Counted from the first letter of the stretch, positions 53,553 through 63,766 are shown. The stretch: DNA of 64,000 nucleotides from Candidatus Thalassolituus haligoni (GCF_041222825.1 NZ_CP139482.1:1953001-2017000), one strand, 5' to 3'. A program made the numbers and translations. Notes: a model not told the origin generated them from the letters alone.

Positions 53553-54512
53553 ATGACAGACGAGCTGCTCACGGTCGTCGTCCGCAAGCGCGAACAGCAC
53601 ACCCCAGGTGTGATTACCCTGGAGCTGGTCGACCCACAAGGCCAGCCGCTGCCCGGTTTTGACGCCGGTGCCCATATCGATTTGCATCTGGGTGATGATC
53701 TGATTCGTCAGTATTCACTGTGTAACGACCCGGCTGACGTCTCCGCCTATCGGGTGGGTGTATTAAAAGATCCCGCTTCTCGTGGTGGCTCTGTTGCTGT
53801 GCACGAGCGTCTGTTTGAAGGCACCGAACTGCAAATCAGCGCTCCGCGTAACCTGTTTCCGTTGGCTCAGACGGACGGCCGTTCGATTCTGATCGGTGGC
53901 GGCATTGGCATCACTCCGATGATCGCCATGGCTTATGCCCTGCACGCCGCCAACAAGCCGTTTGAGCTGTGGTACTGCGGTCGCTCCCGCAGCTCCTGCG
54001 CGTTTATCGATGACCTCACCAGCAGCGCCTTTGCCGAGCAGGTGCACTGCCACTTTGACGACGAACACGACGGCGTCGGGGTGAATCTGGAGGCGGTCTT
54101 CGCTGGCTCCGATAACACCACCCATATGTACACCTGCGGCCCGGCCGGATTTATGGAGTGGGTGATGGCGACTGCCCGCAGCAAGGGTTTTGCCGATGAG
54201 CGTATCCATAAAGAATTCTTCCAGGTTGAGGTTGAAACCGGCGGCAGCAGCTTTGAAGTGTACGCCGCAGCCAGCGACCTCAGCGTCACCGTCGGTGAGC
54301 ACCAGAGCATCGCCCAGGCCCTGACCGAAGCGGGCCTGAAGGTGAAAGTGTCGTGTGAGCAGGGCACTTGTGGCACCTGTCTGTGCGATGTGCTGGAAGG
54401 TATCCCGGATCACCGCGACGTCTTCCTGACCGACGAAGAGAAAGAGGACAACGACCAGATGCTGTTGTGTTGTTCACGCGCCAAATCCCCCCGGCTGGTA
54501 CTCGATATCTGA
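53553..54512 (+). CDS. iacF: IacF: ferredoxin/flavin reductase supplying the IacCD dioxygenase
   Basis: 319 residues, VanB-like. An FAD/FMN domain (about 1-100, with RQYSLCNDP), an NAD domain (GGGIGITPMIAMAYAL) and a C-terminal plant-type 2Fe-2S domain with CEQGTCGTCLC and LLCCSRAKS (CX4CX2C...C). Start at 53553 with TGGAGA 7 nt upstream; the open frame before it is not protein-like. Confidence 0.9.
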   Translation: MTDELLTVVVRKREQHTPGVITLELVDPQGQPLPGFDAGAHIDLHLGDDLIRQYSLCNDPADVSAYRVGVLKDPASRGGSVAVHERLFEGTELQISAPRNLFPLAQTDGRSILIGGGIGITPMIAMAYALHAANKPFELWYCGRSRSSCAFIDDLTSSAFAEQVHCHFDDEHDGVGVNLEAVFAGSDNTTHMYTCGPAGFMEWVMATARSKGFADERIHKEFFQVEVETGGSSFEVYAAASDLSVTVGEHQSIAQALTEAGLKVKVSCEQGTCGTCLCDVLEGIPDHRDVFLTDEEKEDNDQMLLCCSRAKSPRLVLDI

Positions 54513-54539
54513 GCCGGCTGAATGACTGAGGAATTCCCC

Positions 54540-55046
54540 ATGGTTGATACCCGATTGTTTCGTAATGGCATGTCCCTGCTGGGTGGTGCCGTCACTGTGA
54601 TCACTACCGATGGTGACGCTGGCCGGTTTGGTTTTACCGCCACCGCCGTGACCAGTGTGACAGATGAGCCACCCACCTTGCTGGTGTGCATGAACCGCAA
54701 TTCCTTTGCGCATGATCATTTCAAAAGCAACGGCGTGTTGTGTGTGAACGTGCTGAGTTCTGCGCATCTGGATGTGTCCGGGGATTTTGCCAATCGCGAT
54801 CTCACTAGCGAACAACGCTTCGCCAAACATCATTGGAGTTGCCTGGAAACCGGCGCTCCGGCGCTGGAGCAGGCGCTGGTCAACTTCGATTGTCGTATTC
54901 ACGAGAGCCATGAAATGGGCTCCCACAGCGTTTTTTATTGCCGTATCAGCGAGCTTCGTATCGGTAATGCGGAAGCCGGATTGATGTATTTCAACCGTGC
55001 TTATCACCGTTTGAATGAACAGTCGGTATCGCCCGGCATGGCTTGA
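54540..55046 (+). CDS. iacG: IacG: flavin reductase
   Basis: 168 residues of the flavin-reductase-like family (FRNGMSLLGGAVTVITTDGDAGRFGFTATAVTSVTDEPPTLLVC, residues 6-49; MYFNRAYHRL near the end). It should hand reduced FAD to IacA. GAGGAA 7 nt before ATG 54540 selects this start over ATG 54522. Last gene of the iac run. Confidence 0.88.
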   Translation: MVDTRLFRNGMSLLGGAVTVITTDGDAGRFGFTATAVTSVTDEPPTLLVCMNRNSFAHDHFKSNGVLCVNVLSSAHLDVSGDFANRDLTSEQRFAKHHWSCLETGAPALEQALVNFDCRIHESHEMGSHSVFYCRISELRIGNAEAGLMYFNRAYHRLNEQSVSPGMA

Positions 55047-55246
55047 ATCACTTCAGCAGATGATTTTTTGCGTGGCACCAGAGTAACCAATAACAAGAAC
55101 GCAGCATGGATTTGACTGCGTCGGTAGACGGGGGCAACAGGGCGCATGGCGTCTTGTTACCAGGCGAGAACGCCGGTGAGCACATGCAAGCCGGCATCAA
55201 GTTACGCCAGGTATGACTGGTACTCAATGTAGAGCAGAAGGAAACA

Positions 55247-56473
55247 ATGATGATGAAGTGCAATTTGTGTAAAACCGGAATAGTACTGTCAGCCTTGACG
55301 GGGCTGGCCTTGCCAACAACCGCATTGGCTGACTTTGTTGCGGATGGCAAGGTCAAACTCGACCTGAAAAACTTCTATCTGACGCGCAGCTACGATACCG
55401 CTGCCGACGATGTGGGCAGCTGGTCCCAGGCTGCCGATTTGCAGTACAGCTCCGGGTATACCGATACCCGTATCCAGGTTGGTCTGGATGCGTCTTCGCA
55501 GTTGGCGTACATCATCAGTGCCGATGGTGATGACGGCTCAGTGCCGATTCATGCCGATGGCGAAGCACCGGATACCTACGGCCGCAGCGGTGCCACCTTC
55601 AAGGCAAAATATTCCAAAACCGAATTGACCGTCGGGGATCATCGACCACACCTGCCGATTGCCTGGGATGATACCAGTCGCCAGCTGGATACCATTTATG
55701 AAGGTGCGATGCTGCAATCGAAAGAGATTGATGGCCTGGCGTTGACGGCCGGTCGTTATTGGGAAGTCGTCACTCGCGAATCATCGGACAAGGAAGGCAT
55801 GTCAATTTTTCGTGGCAACGATGACAAGCGATCCGATGGCCTGGACTTTTTGGGTGCCAGTTATGACGTCACCACGGCGCTGAATGTCACCTACTTTCTG
55901 GGCAAGCTCAACGACTACTACAAGCAGCAGTATGCCGGTCTGACCTATAAAACCCGTTTGGGTGATGTCGGCTCGCGCACCGACGTGCGTTTGTTCCGCG
56001 TCAGCGATGACGGTGAAGCTCGCAATGGCGAATACGATACCCAGGCCTTTGGTCTGCGTGAGTCGTTAAACATGGGGAATCACACGGTGATGGTGAATTA
56101 CCAGAAAATGAATAACGACAAGTTCTTCCCGACCCTCAATGGTTATATCCCGCAGCCATATCTGGTGCAGTGGTCGAACCTGGCGTTTGTGCGCCCGGAC
56201 GAAAAATCACTGGGTCTGGTGTACATGTATAACGCCAAAGACACCTTGCCCGGCCTGAAGATTTTCGCGCGCATGATCAAGGGTACCGATATCGATGTCG
56301 GCGGCCTGACGGACGAGAATGAAACCGAGAAGAACCTGTATGTGACCTATAGCTTGCAGCAAGGGTCACTCAAAGGCCTGACCTTTGATGTGCGTGGCAA
56401 CTTTATCGATCGCAGCTTTACCTCTGGGTACGATGAATATCGCGTCACTACCACTTATACCGTTAACTTCTGA
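55247..56473 (+). CDS. OprD-family outer-membrane porin
   Basis: 408 residues. A signal peptide (about 28 residues, ending TALA) is followed by DFVADGKVKLDLKNFYLTR, WSQAADLQYSSGYT, DTIYEGAMLQSKEIDGLALTAGRYW and a terminal VNF, all typical of the OprD barrel. OprD-type porins are narrow channels for aromatic and amino acids; next to iac genes it probably admits the aryl acid. Its 200-bp upstream gap suggests a separate promoter. Confidence 0.88.
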   Translation: MMMKCNLCKTGIVLSALTGLALPTTALADFVADGKVKLDLKNFYLTRSYDTAADDVGSWSQAADLQYSSGYTDTRIQVGLDASSQLAYIISADGDDGSVPIHADGEAPDTYGRSGATFKAKYSKTELTVGDHRPHLPIAWDDTSRQLDTIYEGAMLQSKEIDGLALTAGRYWEVVTRESSDKEGMSIFRGNDDKRSDGLDFLGASYDVTTALNVTYFLGKLNDYYKQQYAGLTYKTRLGDVGSRTDVRLFRVSDDGEARNGEYDTQAFGLRESLNMGNHTVMVNYQKMNNDKFFPTLNGYIPQPYLVQWSNLAFVRPDEKSLGLVYMYNAKDTLPGLKIFARMIKGTDIDVGGLTDENETEKNLYVTYSLQQGSLKGLTFDVRGNFIDRSFTSGYDEYRVTTTYTVNF

Positions 56474-56530
56474 GTCTTGACGTCGGGCTGTCGATGGCAA
56501 TCAGAGGCAGCCCGACGGTGGTGAACAGCT

Positions 56531-57520
56531 ATGATTATGTTGATTACAAGGGCCCGCCTGTGCTTGCTTGCAGTACTGCTGGGCTGGTTGTTTTTATCTG
56601 CAACCAGTGTCCGGGCAGCGGTTTCTTCCCAGATAATAACGTTCAACACCGTTACCATGTCCGACCAGCAATTGCTGCGTGGCAAGGGCGGTGAGAGTGC
56701 CGGTATTGTTGGTGCTCTGAAACTACCAGCGGGTAAAAATAATCCGGTGGTTATTCTGTTGTACGGTGCCAGTGGCTACACCTATGAACTGCAAGACTGG
56801 GTTGAGCTACTGAACCAACGCGGTATTGGCACTTTTATGGTCGACAGTACCAACGGTCGGATCGAATCCAGCTCCAGCCTGCGCCGGATGGCGCTGATTC
56901 GGGATGCCTATGCTGCTCTTGCACAGCTGGCACAACACCCTGGTATCGACCGCAAGCGTATCGGTCTGATCGGGTTCACTCAATCCGGTCAGGCTGCCTT
57001 GTATGCTGGCATGAAGCGCATGCAATCCTTGTATGGCCAGGCGGATCTGTCGTTTGCTGCGATTGCCTCGTTTTATCCGGATTGCAGCTTTCAGTACCGT
57101 GAAGATGAGGTGCTGATCGAGGCTCCGATCCGGATCTACCATGGCGCAGACGACCAGGTGAATGCTGCCGACAACTGCCGTCATTACGTCAGTCGTAGTG
57201 CCGGGACGGGTGGCAATATTCAGATCACCAGCTATCCAGATGCTGGACACGCGTTTGATCTGATCCGGTCGGACAAGGTTCGAAGCGGTTTGGAGCGTTC
57301 GTTACGCGGCTGTACGATCCGTGAGGGGGTCAAGGGTATCTTGCTGAATCAGGAGACCGGCAGGGTATTCCGTATGGAAGACGACTGTGTCCAGCCAGCG
57401 GGGCCGTGGGCTTATAACGCCGCCGCTGCAAACGATGTACGTCTCAAGCTGCCGCAGTTTTTTACGCAGGTTTTCAAACTTGAAGAGCCGGTGTCTGCGG
57501 CGCGGCTAGCAACGCAGTAG
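56531..57520 (+). CDS. Dienelactone-hydrolase-like exported alpha/beta hydrolase
   Basis: 329 residues with an N-terminal signal (ARLCLLAVLLGWLFLSATSVRA). Contains VVILLYGASGYTYEL, acid DD in YHGADDQVN and His in DAGHAFD. At the place of the nucleophile it reads GLIGFTQSGQ, whereas the family has G-x-(C/S)-x-G, so a Thr stands where Cys or Ser is expected. It may use the nearby Ser or be non-catalytic. Substrate unknown. Confidence 0.75.
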   Translation: MIMLITRARLCLLAVLLGWLFLSATSVRAAVSSQIITFNTVTMSDQQLLRGKGGESAGIVGALKLPAGKNNPVVILLYGASGYTYELQDWVELLNQRGIGTFMVDSTNGRIESSSSLRRMALIRDAYAALAQLAQHPGIDRKRIGLIGFTQSGQAALYAGMKRMQSLYGQADLSFAAIASFYPDCSFQYREDEVLIEAPIRIYHGADDQVNAADNCRHYVSRSAGTGGNIQITSYPDAGHAFDLIRSDKVRSGLERSLRGCTIREGVKGILLNQETGRVFRMEDDCVQPAGPWAYNAAAANDVRLKLPQFFTQVFKLEEPVSAARLATQ

Positions 57521-57661
57521 CCGACGTTGCAAATCATCCGCCGGGCGTTGATAAAGAAAAGAACGCAACCGCTGTAACCGATAATGGATGGCGCAGCGGG
57601 TTGATGGTGCAACCAGACAGACAGGAAACCGGATATGCGACGATATTACCGTGGTTGCGAT

Positions 57662-58810
57662 ATGCAACGTATTCTCAGTGTTGCTGAAATGGCCAACTTG
57701 GCGCGCCATCGGCTGCCGGGTTTTGCCTGGGAATACCTGCAGGGCGGGGCGGAAGACGAAATGACCCTGCAGCGTAATCGGGCGATCTTCAGCCGTTATG
57801 AGCTGCAAGGCCGGACGCTGGTGCCTAATGATCCACCGGAACTGGCAACCACTTTGGTGGGCACTCCCAGCCGCTTGCCGATGGCTATTGGTCCCAGTGG
57901 TTTTAACGGCATGTTATGGCCCGGTGCCGATATCGAACTGGCACGGACTGCTGCTGCACAGGGCATTCCCTTTACCCTCAGTACGGTTGCCAATGCTTCC
58001 ATGGAAGATGTTCGGGCGCAGGTGCCGGACGTCGATCTCTGGTTTCAGCTGTACGCCCTGAAAGCCCCGGAGCTGGAAAAAGATTTACTGGATCGTGCCA
58101 TTCGTAGCGGCTGCTCAACGCTGGTGGTCACCAGTGATGCGCTGGTGGTGGGGAATCGTGAATGGGATCGGCGCAATTTTGCCAGTCCGCGTGATCTGAC
58201 CTTGCGCAACAAGCTGGATGTGCTAGCGCATCCGGGCTGGTTGTGGCGGGTGATGGTGCCCGGCGGATTGCCGACCATGGGGAACCTGGATCCTTATTTA
58301 CCCGAGGGCGAACGCACCGCGCTGGGGGCCATGCAATTTATTGCGGAGCAACTGGATACCCGACTCGACTGGACTCGACTGGCAGCCATTCGTGCCCGCT
58401 GGCCCGGTAAAATAATCCTCAAAGGAGTCATGCATCCAGACGATGCCCTGGCGGCGATCGCCTTGGGTCTGGATGGACTGGTGATCAGTAATCACGGTGG
58501 CCGTCAACTGGACGGGGTCTGTTCCAGCCTGGAAGCGCTGGCGCGTATCGCCCCGCTGGCAAAAGGGAAAATCAGCCTGTTGCTGGACAGTGGTATTCGG
58601 CGCGGTGCGGATATCGTCAAGGCGCTGGCGCTGGGTGCGGAAGGGGTGTTACTGGCTCGCGCCACGCTGTATGGCGTTGCCGCTGGCGGTGCCTCTGGTG
58701 CGGGCCGGGTGCTGGATATTCTGGATCAAGAGCTGGTTCGATGTCTGAACCTGATGGGCTGTACCGGTATCGCTGCGCTGGATAAACACTGGCTGCACAG
58801 TAACGTCTGA
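57662..58810 (+). CDS. FMN-dependent alpha-hydroxyacid dehydrogenase
   Basis: 382 residues: RHRLPGFAWEYLQGGAEDEMT at the start, PMAIGPSGFNGM, and the active-site block ISNHGGRQLDG, then LLLDSGIRRGADIVKALALGA. Family of lactate, mandelate and glycolate dehydrogenases. Aryl-hydroxyacid (mandelate-like) oxidation would fit this catabolic region. Start at 57662 (MQRILSVAEMANLARHR) or 57635. Confidence 0.88.
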   Translation: MQRILSVAEMANLARHRLPGFAWEYLQGGAEDEMTLQRNRAIFSRYELQGRTLVPNDPPELATTLVGTPSRLPMAIGPSGFNGMLWPGADIELARTAAAQGIPFTLSTVANASMEDVRAQVPDVDLWFQLYALKAPELEKDLLDRAIRSGCSTLVVTSDALVVGNREWDRRNFASPRDLTLRNKLDVLAHPGWLWRVMVPGGLPTMGNLDPYLPEGERTALGAMQFIAEQLDTRLDWTRLAAIRARWPGKIILKGVMHPDDALAAIALGLDGLVISNHGGRQLDGVCSSLEALARIAPLAKGKISLLLDSGIRRGADIVKALALGAEGVLLARATLYGVAAGGASGAGRVLDILDQELVRCLNLMGCTGIAALDKHWLHSNV

Positions 58811-58857
58811 CGTCAGACGGGATTATGGGGCTGTCAGTCAGCGGTTTACTCTGCGTC

Positions 58858-59427
58858 TTAAACAGAAAAAACGGGCAGGAGGCCCGGTTGACGTAATTGT
58901 TGACGATACTCCCTCGGTGAGACGCCCCGTTGGCGTTTGAATGCGCGCGAAAATTGCGACACATCTGAAAACCCCCACTTGAAAGCAATGTCGGTAATCG
59001 ACAGTGCAGAGTCTTCCTGGCACTCCAGTTCTGCGCTACAGCGATCCAGTCTCAGCAGCAGGATATGGTGCGAGATGCTGCTACCTTCCGATTCAAACAA
59101 ACGATACAGCGTGCGACGGGAAATATTCATTTCATCGGCCAGTCGTTCCGGCGATAACTGGTGATCCTGCAACAGGCGGATAATGTGCTGTTCTGCCAGG
59201 GCGCGTAGCGACGAAGGCGCTGGTTGTTGCAGATTCAGCGCGGGTTGTAATAACGCCGCCAATGCCTGTTGCAGTGCCTGTCCCTGTCCCTGTTCCTCGG
59301 GATCGGCTGCACCAAAATGAGTATTTGAGTAACCCAGTTGCTGCACCATATTGCGCAGCATCTGGGTACTGATGCCATTGGATGCCAGCTTGTAGAAAGG
59401 TTGTTTACCCGGCAAGAGTCCTTGCAC
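58858..59427 (-). pseudogene. AraC-family regulator, probably truncated at its N terminus
   Basis: 189 residues remain. The C-terminal half is a normal AraC DNA-binding domain (QLSPERLADEMNISRRTLYRLFESEG, SITDIAFKWGFSDVSQFSRAFKRQRGVSPREYR). AraC_binding_2 regulators are about 320 residues, and this one starts mid-domain near 59427. The next DNA to the right belongs to an unrelated fragment and the restriction island, so the 5' part seems to have been lost at the island border. Confidence 0.75.
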
Positions 59428-59436
59428 CAGAAGGCA

Positions 59437-59583
59437 CTGGAGGTGCAGCGCGATAAGGCGCTAAGCCAATTGCTAGACGCTCAGGCATGCATTCTGGAGA
59501 TTGCCTTAGAAAACCAACGGCTCCGTGCTCAATTGCCAGTGAGCAAAGTCAGGGGTCTTTCAGTCTTAAATAGTTTAACTTGA
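59437..59583 (+). pseudogene. Coiled-coil ORF fragment at the island border
   Basis: In the plus frame the sequence reads QKALEVQRDKALSQLLDAQ, then ACILEIALENQRLRAQLPV, a heptad-like helix, and stops at 59581-59583. It has no start of its own outside the AraC gene. It looks like the end of a broken mobile-element or hypothetical gene. Confidence 0.4.
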
Positions 59584-59664
59584 ACTCACAAAATGATACG
59601 AAAACTTAAAATTAGTGGTATGCTTCGGTGTTACTTCTAAAACCAAACTGCTAAAGGTAAAGCC

Positions 59665-59868
59665 ATGATCCGCTGCCATCTTGCCCGCATGATGGGCGAA
59701 CACAAGATGCGTATTGCCGACGTTGCCAGAGAGACGGGGCTCAGCCGCGCCACGGTGACCCTGCTTTATAAGGAAACGGCCCAGAAAGTCGATCTGGAAG
59801 CCATTGAGAAGCTGTGCCTGCTGTTTGAATGCCAGGTAGGCGACCTACTTGAGCTGACACCACAATAA
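59665..59868 (+). CDS. Small XRE/Cro-type HTH protein of the restriction island
   Basis: 67 residues: MRIADVARETGLSRATVTLLYKE forms the helix-turn-helix, followed by LEAIEKLCLLFECQVGDLLEL. Proteins of this YozG-like type are common before type I restriction genes and may control hsdM expression. It is 122 nt upstream of hsdM on the same strand; AAAGGT precedes the ATG. Confidence 0.88.
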   Translation: MIRCHLARMMGEHKMRIADVARETGLSRATVTLLYKETAQKVDLEAIEKLCLLFECQVGDLLELTPQ

Positions 59869-59990
59869 ACTTACACAAAAATAAACAGGGTGGCCCGTTA
59901 AACGATAAAGATCATTTAATAGACGTTAACGACATCCAGTAAACGACTAATACCAAGACTAATACCAAGAAACAAAACAGGAACACCACC

Positions 59991-61565
59991 ATGACAAGCT
60001 CCCAACAACGCGCCGCCCTTCAACGACAAATCTGGGCCATTGCCAACGATGTGCGCGGTTCAGTAGACGGCTGGGATTTTAAACAATACGTCCTTGGCAC
60101 CCTGTTTTACCGCTTTATCAGCGAAAACTTTGCCCTCTATATTGAGGCCGGTGACGACAGTATTCATTACGCAAAGCTCAGCGATGAGGTGATCACTCCA
60201 GACATCAAAGACGATGCCATTAAAACCAAGGGTTACTTCATCTACCCAAGCCAGCTGTTTGCCACGGTGGCTAAAAACGCCAACAACAACGAAAGCCTGA
60301 ACACTGATCTCGCCGCCATCTTTTCCGCCATTGAGGCCTCCGCTAATGGTTACCCCTCGGAGCCGGACATCAAAGGCTTGTTTGCCGATTTCGATACCAC
60401 CAGTAACCGACTCGGTAATACCGTTAAAGACAAAAACCTGCGTTTAGCGGCGGTTTTAAAAGGCGTGGCAGGTTTGGATTTTGGACATGATTTTTATGAC
60501 AAGCCTGATGCCGCTCAAATTGACCTGTTCGGCGATGCTTACGAGTTCCTCATTTCTAACTATGCGGCCAATGCCGGTAAATCTGGTGGTGAATTCTTTA
60601 CCCCACAGCACGTATCCAAACTGATAGCTCAGCTTGCCATGCACAAACAAACCAGCGTCAATAAAATTTATGACCCGGCTGCCGGTTCCGGCTCGCTGTT
60701 GCTGCAAGCCAAAAAACACTTTGATAATCACATCATTGAAGACGGTTTCTTCGGGCAAGAGATTAACCACACCACCTACAACCTTGCCCGTATGAACCTA
60801 TTTTTGCACAACATTAACTACGACAAGTTCAATATGCAGCTTGGCAATACCTTAACAGACCCACACTTTCTGGATGATAAACCCTTTGATGCCATCGTCT
60901 CCAACCCGCCGTATTCCGTGAAGTGGATAGGCAGTGACGATCCCACCCTGATTAACGATGATCGTTTTGCCCCCGCCGGTGTACTCGCACCCAAATCCAA
61001 AGCCGACTTTGCCTTTGTGTTACATGCACTCAGTTACCTATCCAGCAAAGGCCGCGCCGCCATTGTTTGCTTTCCCGGTATTTTTTACCGTGGCGGTGCC
61101 GAACAAAAAATCCGTAAATATTTAGTGGATAATAACTATGTGGAAACGGTCATTTCACTCGCACCCAACCTGTTTTTTGGCACCACCATTGCGGTGACTA
61201 TTCTGGTCTTGTCCAAACATAAAACCGATACCACCACCCAGTTTATTGATGCCAGTGGTTTGTTTAAAAAAGACACCAATACCAACACGATGACCGGTGA
61301 CCACATCCAGCAAATCATGGCGGTGTTTGATAGCAAGGAGAATGTTGACCACCTCGCTAAATCCGTACCCCTTGAACAGGTGTCCGCCAACGATTACAAC
61401 CTGTCGGTCAGCAGCTATGTAGAAGCCAAAGACAATCGCGAAGTGGTGGATATAACAAAGCTTAATGCCGAGTTGAAAACCACTGTCTCCAGAATTGACC
61501 AGCTACATACCGAGATTGACGCCATTGTGGCGGAAATTGAAGGCGAAGAGGTTGGCGATGAATAG
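59991..61565 (+). CDS. hsdM: Type I restriction-modification methylase HsdM
   Basis: 524 residues. An N-terminal helical domain ([35 protein letters not shown], within 10-45) precedes a SAM-binding motif [12 protein letters not shown] and the catalytic NPPYSVKW, the N6-adenine methylase motif. With HsdS it forms the methylase; HsdR is not in the window. The start of HsdS overlaps its end by 8 nt. Confidence 0.95.
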   Translation: MTSSQQRAALQRQIWAIANDVRGSVDGWDFKQYVLGTLFYRFISENFALYIEAGDDSIHYAKLSDEVITPDIKDDAIKTKGYFIYPSQLFATVAKNANNNESLNTDLAAIFSAIEASANGYPSEPDIKGLFADFDTTSNRLGNTVKDKNLRLAAVLKGVAGLDFGHDFYDKPDAAQIDLFGDAYEFLISNYAANAGKSGGEFFTPQHVSKLIAQLAMHKQTSVNKIYDPAAGSGSLLLQAKKHFDNHIIEDGFFGQEINHTTYNLARMNLFLHNINYDKFNMQLGNTLTDPHFLDDKPFDAIVSNPPYSVKWIGSDDPTLINDDRFAPAGVLAPKSKADFAFVLHALSYLSSKGRAAIVCFPGIFYRGGAEQKIRKYLVDNNYVETVISLAPNLFFGTTIAVTILVLSKHKTDTTTQFIDASGLFKKDTNTNTMTGDHIQQIMAVFDSKENVDHLAKSVPLEQVSANDYNLSVSSYVEAKDNREVVDITKLNAELKTTVSRIDQLHTEIDAIVAEIEGEEVGDE

Positions 61566-62769
61566 TATTGACTGCATGGTAAAAATGCTTGAAGGCACTG
61601 GTGTGGAATGGAATGCCTTGGGAGATATAGCTAAACTGAAACGCGGTCGTGTCATGTCAAAAGGCTATCTCGTTGAGAATGCTGGAGATTACCCCGTATA
61701 TAGCTCTCAAACTGTAAATAATGGAATGATAGGAAAGATCGATACGTTTGATTTTGATGGGGAGTATATTAGTTGGACCACTGATGGAGCCAATGCTGGA
61801 ACAGTCTTTCATCGAACTGGAAAGTTCTCAATTACGAACGTTTGTGGATCAATAAAAATCAATGATGAATCGATACTGATCTACAAGTTTTTGTTTTATT
61901 GGCTATCAATTGAAGCTAAGAAACACGTTTACTCAGGTATGGGTAATCCAAAATTGATGAGCCATCAGGTTGAAAAGATCCCAGTTCCCATCCCCTACCC
62001 AGAAAACCCCAAAAAATCCCTAGAAATCCAAGCCGAAATCGTCCGCATTCTGGACACCTTCACCGAGCTGACCACCGAGCTGACCGCCGAGCTGACCGCC
62101 CGCAAAAAACAATACAACTACTACCGCGACCAATTGTTGAGTTTTGAAGACGAAGTACCAGTGGTGCAACTGTCATATTGTTGCGTCAGCATTGCTGATG
62201 GTGATCATCAGGCACCACCAAAAACCAACTTGGGCATTCCTTTTATCACCATTTCAAATGTCTCAGATTCAAAGCAAATTGATTTTATCAATACGCGATT
62301 TGTTTCAGAGGCTTACTATGATGCACTTCATGATAAACGCAAAGCACGCAAAAACGATATTCTCTACACTGTTGTGGGTTCGTTCGGCATTCCTGTTTTT
62401 ATAGATAATGACAGAAAATTCACATTTCAGCGTCACATCGCTATTTTACGCCCGGATGAAAATGTGGTTACTTCAAAATATCTATATCATGTACTTCAAA
62501 GTTCTGATTTTTTTAAACAAGCTAATGCAGTAGCTGTTGGTGCAGCACAAAAGACTATTACTCTAACAGCACTGAATAAAATGAAAGTTCCAGTTCCTCC
62601 ACTTGCCGAACAAGCCCGCATCGTCGCCATCTTGGATAAATTCGACGCTCTAACCAGCTCAATCACCGAAGGCTTACCCCGCGAAATAGAACTGCGCCAA
62701 CAGCAATACGAATATTACCGCGATTTGCTGCTTAGCTTTCCCAAGCCAGATTTAGAGGTAGCCGCCTGA
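61558..62769 (+). CDS. hsdS: Type I specificity subunit HsdS
   Basis: 403 residues with two target-recognition domains: one about 15-145 ([20 protein letters not shown]... [15 protein letters not shown]) and one about 195-350. The central spacer has three four-residue units ([12 protein letters not shown], about 166-177) before [14 protein letters not shown], and a similar helix closes the protein. This is the TAEL-repeat layout of the type IC family, where the repeat number sets the gap in the recognition site. Gene coding is more AT-rich in the target domains than in the conserved helices. Confidence 0.93.
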   Translation: MNSIDCMVKMLEGTGVEWNALGDIAKLKRGRVMSKGYLVENAGDYPVYSSQTVNNGMIGKIDTFDFDGEYISWTTDGANAGTVFHRTGKFSITNVCGSIKINDESILIYKFLFYWLSIEAKKHVYSGMGNPKLMSHQVEKIPVPIPYPENPKKSLEIQAEIVRILDTFTELTTELTAELTARKKQYNYYRDQLLSFEDEVPVVQLSYCCVSIADGDHQAPPKTNLGIPFITISNVSDSKQIDFINTRFVSEAYYDALHDKRKARKNDILYTVVGSFGIPVFIDNDRKFTFQRHIAILRPDENVVTSKYLYHVLQSSDFFKQANAVAVGAAQKTITLTALNKMKVPVPPLAEQARIVAILDKFDALTSSITEGLPREIELRQQQYEYYRDLLLSFPKPDLEVAA

Positions 62770-62770
62770 T

Positions 62771-63766
62771 ATGGGCTATCAACCGCCGTTCACCATCACC
62801 GCTGAGATTCTCAACCTTGTGGCCGATATCAGCCAGGCGGTTGGACGCTTAACCGCTGAGTTTGAACAGGAGAAACTGCTGCGTCTGCGCAAAGTGAATC
62901 GTATGCGCACGGTACAGGGGTCGTTAGCGATTGAAGGCAATACCCTGTCACAAACGCAAATTACCGCCATGCTTGACGGTAAGCGGGTGATTGCACCACC
63001 CAAAGAGGTGTTGGAGGCGCAGAATGCCATTGCGGCGTATGATGCTATCAGCACCTGGCAGCCCGCTGATAACAAGGATCTGTTGGCCGCCCACCGGCTT
63101 TTGATGAAAGGCTTGATTGACGAAGCGGGCAGATACCGCAGTCAGGGCGTGGGTGTCATGTCGGGCGATCAGGTGGTGCATATGGCCCCGCAGGCCGATC
63201 GAGTACCAAAGCTGATGCAGAAACTGCTGGCTTGGCTGGCGGATACGGATATACATCCTCTGATTGCCAGCTGCGTTTTTCATTACGAATTTGAGTTTAT
63301 CCATCCTTTCTCTGATGGTAATGGCCGTATGGGGCGGTTGTGGCAAACCCTGATTCTGTCGCAGTGGCAAACCATCTTTATCAATATCCCCGTTGAAAGC
63401 CTGGTGTATCAGCATCAGCAGGCGTATTACCTGGCCATCCGCAGCAGCACCGCCAACACCGATTGTTCGCCATTTATCGAATTTATGCTGCACATGATAC
63501 GGGATGCGATTGAGGAAGGTTCGGCGCAGCCCATTAAAAATGCGGGTTTAAACGCGGGTTTAAATGCGGGTTTAAAATTGTCTCCTCTCGATCAGACCAT
63601 TCTCGAATTTATGAGAATAGACCCGACCATCACCAATGCGGTGTTGGCTGAGCAAACGGGTAAGGCGATCAGTACCATTGAGCGCAGAATCAAAAAGCTT
63701 AAAGAACAAACGTTAGTAAAACGGATTGGTGCTAAGAAAACGGGCCATTGGGAGCTTCTACTGTGA
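62771..63766 (+). CDS. Fic-domain protein inside the type I RM operon
   Basis: 331 residues. The active motif HPFSDGNGRMGR (about 178-189) is intact, so AMP or another nucleotide moiety could be transferred to a target. The N-terminal SLAIEGNTLS matches the inhibitory (S/T)xxxE(G/N) helix that keeps Fic silent. A run of NAGLNAGLNAGL from 12-bp repeats (about 258-270) links to a C-terminal winged-helix-like part (ITNAVLAEQTGKAISTIERRIKKL). It starts 1 nt after hsdS. Confidence 0.92.
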   Translation: MGYQPPFTITAEILNLVADISQAVGRLTAEFEQEKLLRLRKVNRMRTVQGSLAIEGNTLSQTQITAMLDGKRVIAPPKEVLEAQNAIAAYDAISTWQPADNKDLLAAHRLLMKGLIDEAGRYRSQGVGVMSGDQVVHMAPQADRVPKLMQKLLAWLADTDIHPLIASCVFHYEFEFIHPFSDGNGRMGRLWQTLILSQWQTIFINIPVESLVYQHQQAYYLAIRSSTANTDCSPFIEFMLHMIRDAIEEGSAQPIKNAGLNAGLNAGLKLSPLDQTILEFMRIDPTITNAVLAEQTGKAISTIERRIKKLKEQTLVKRIGAKKTGHWELLL

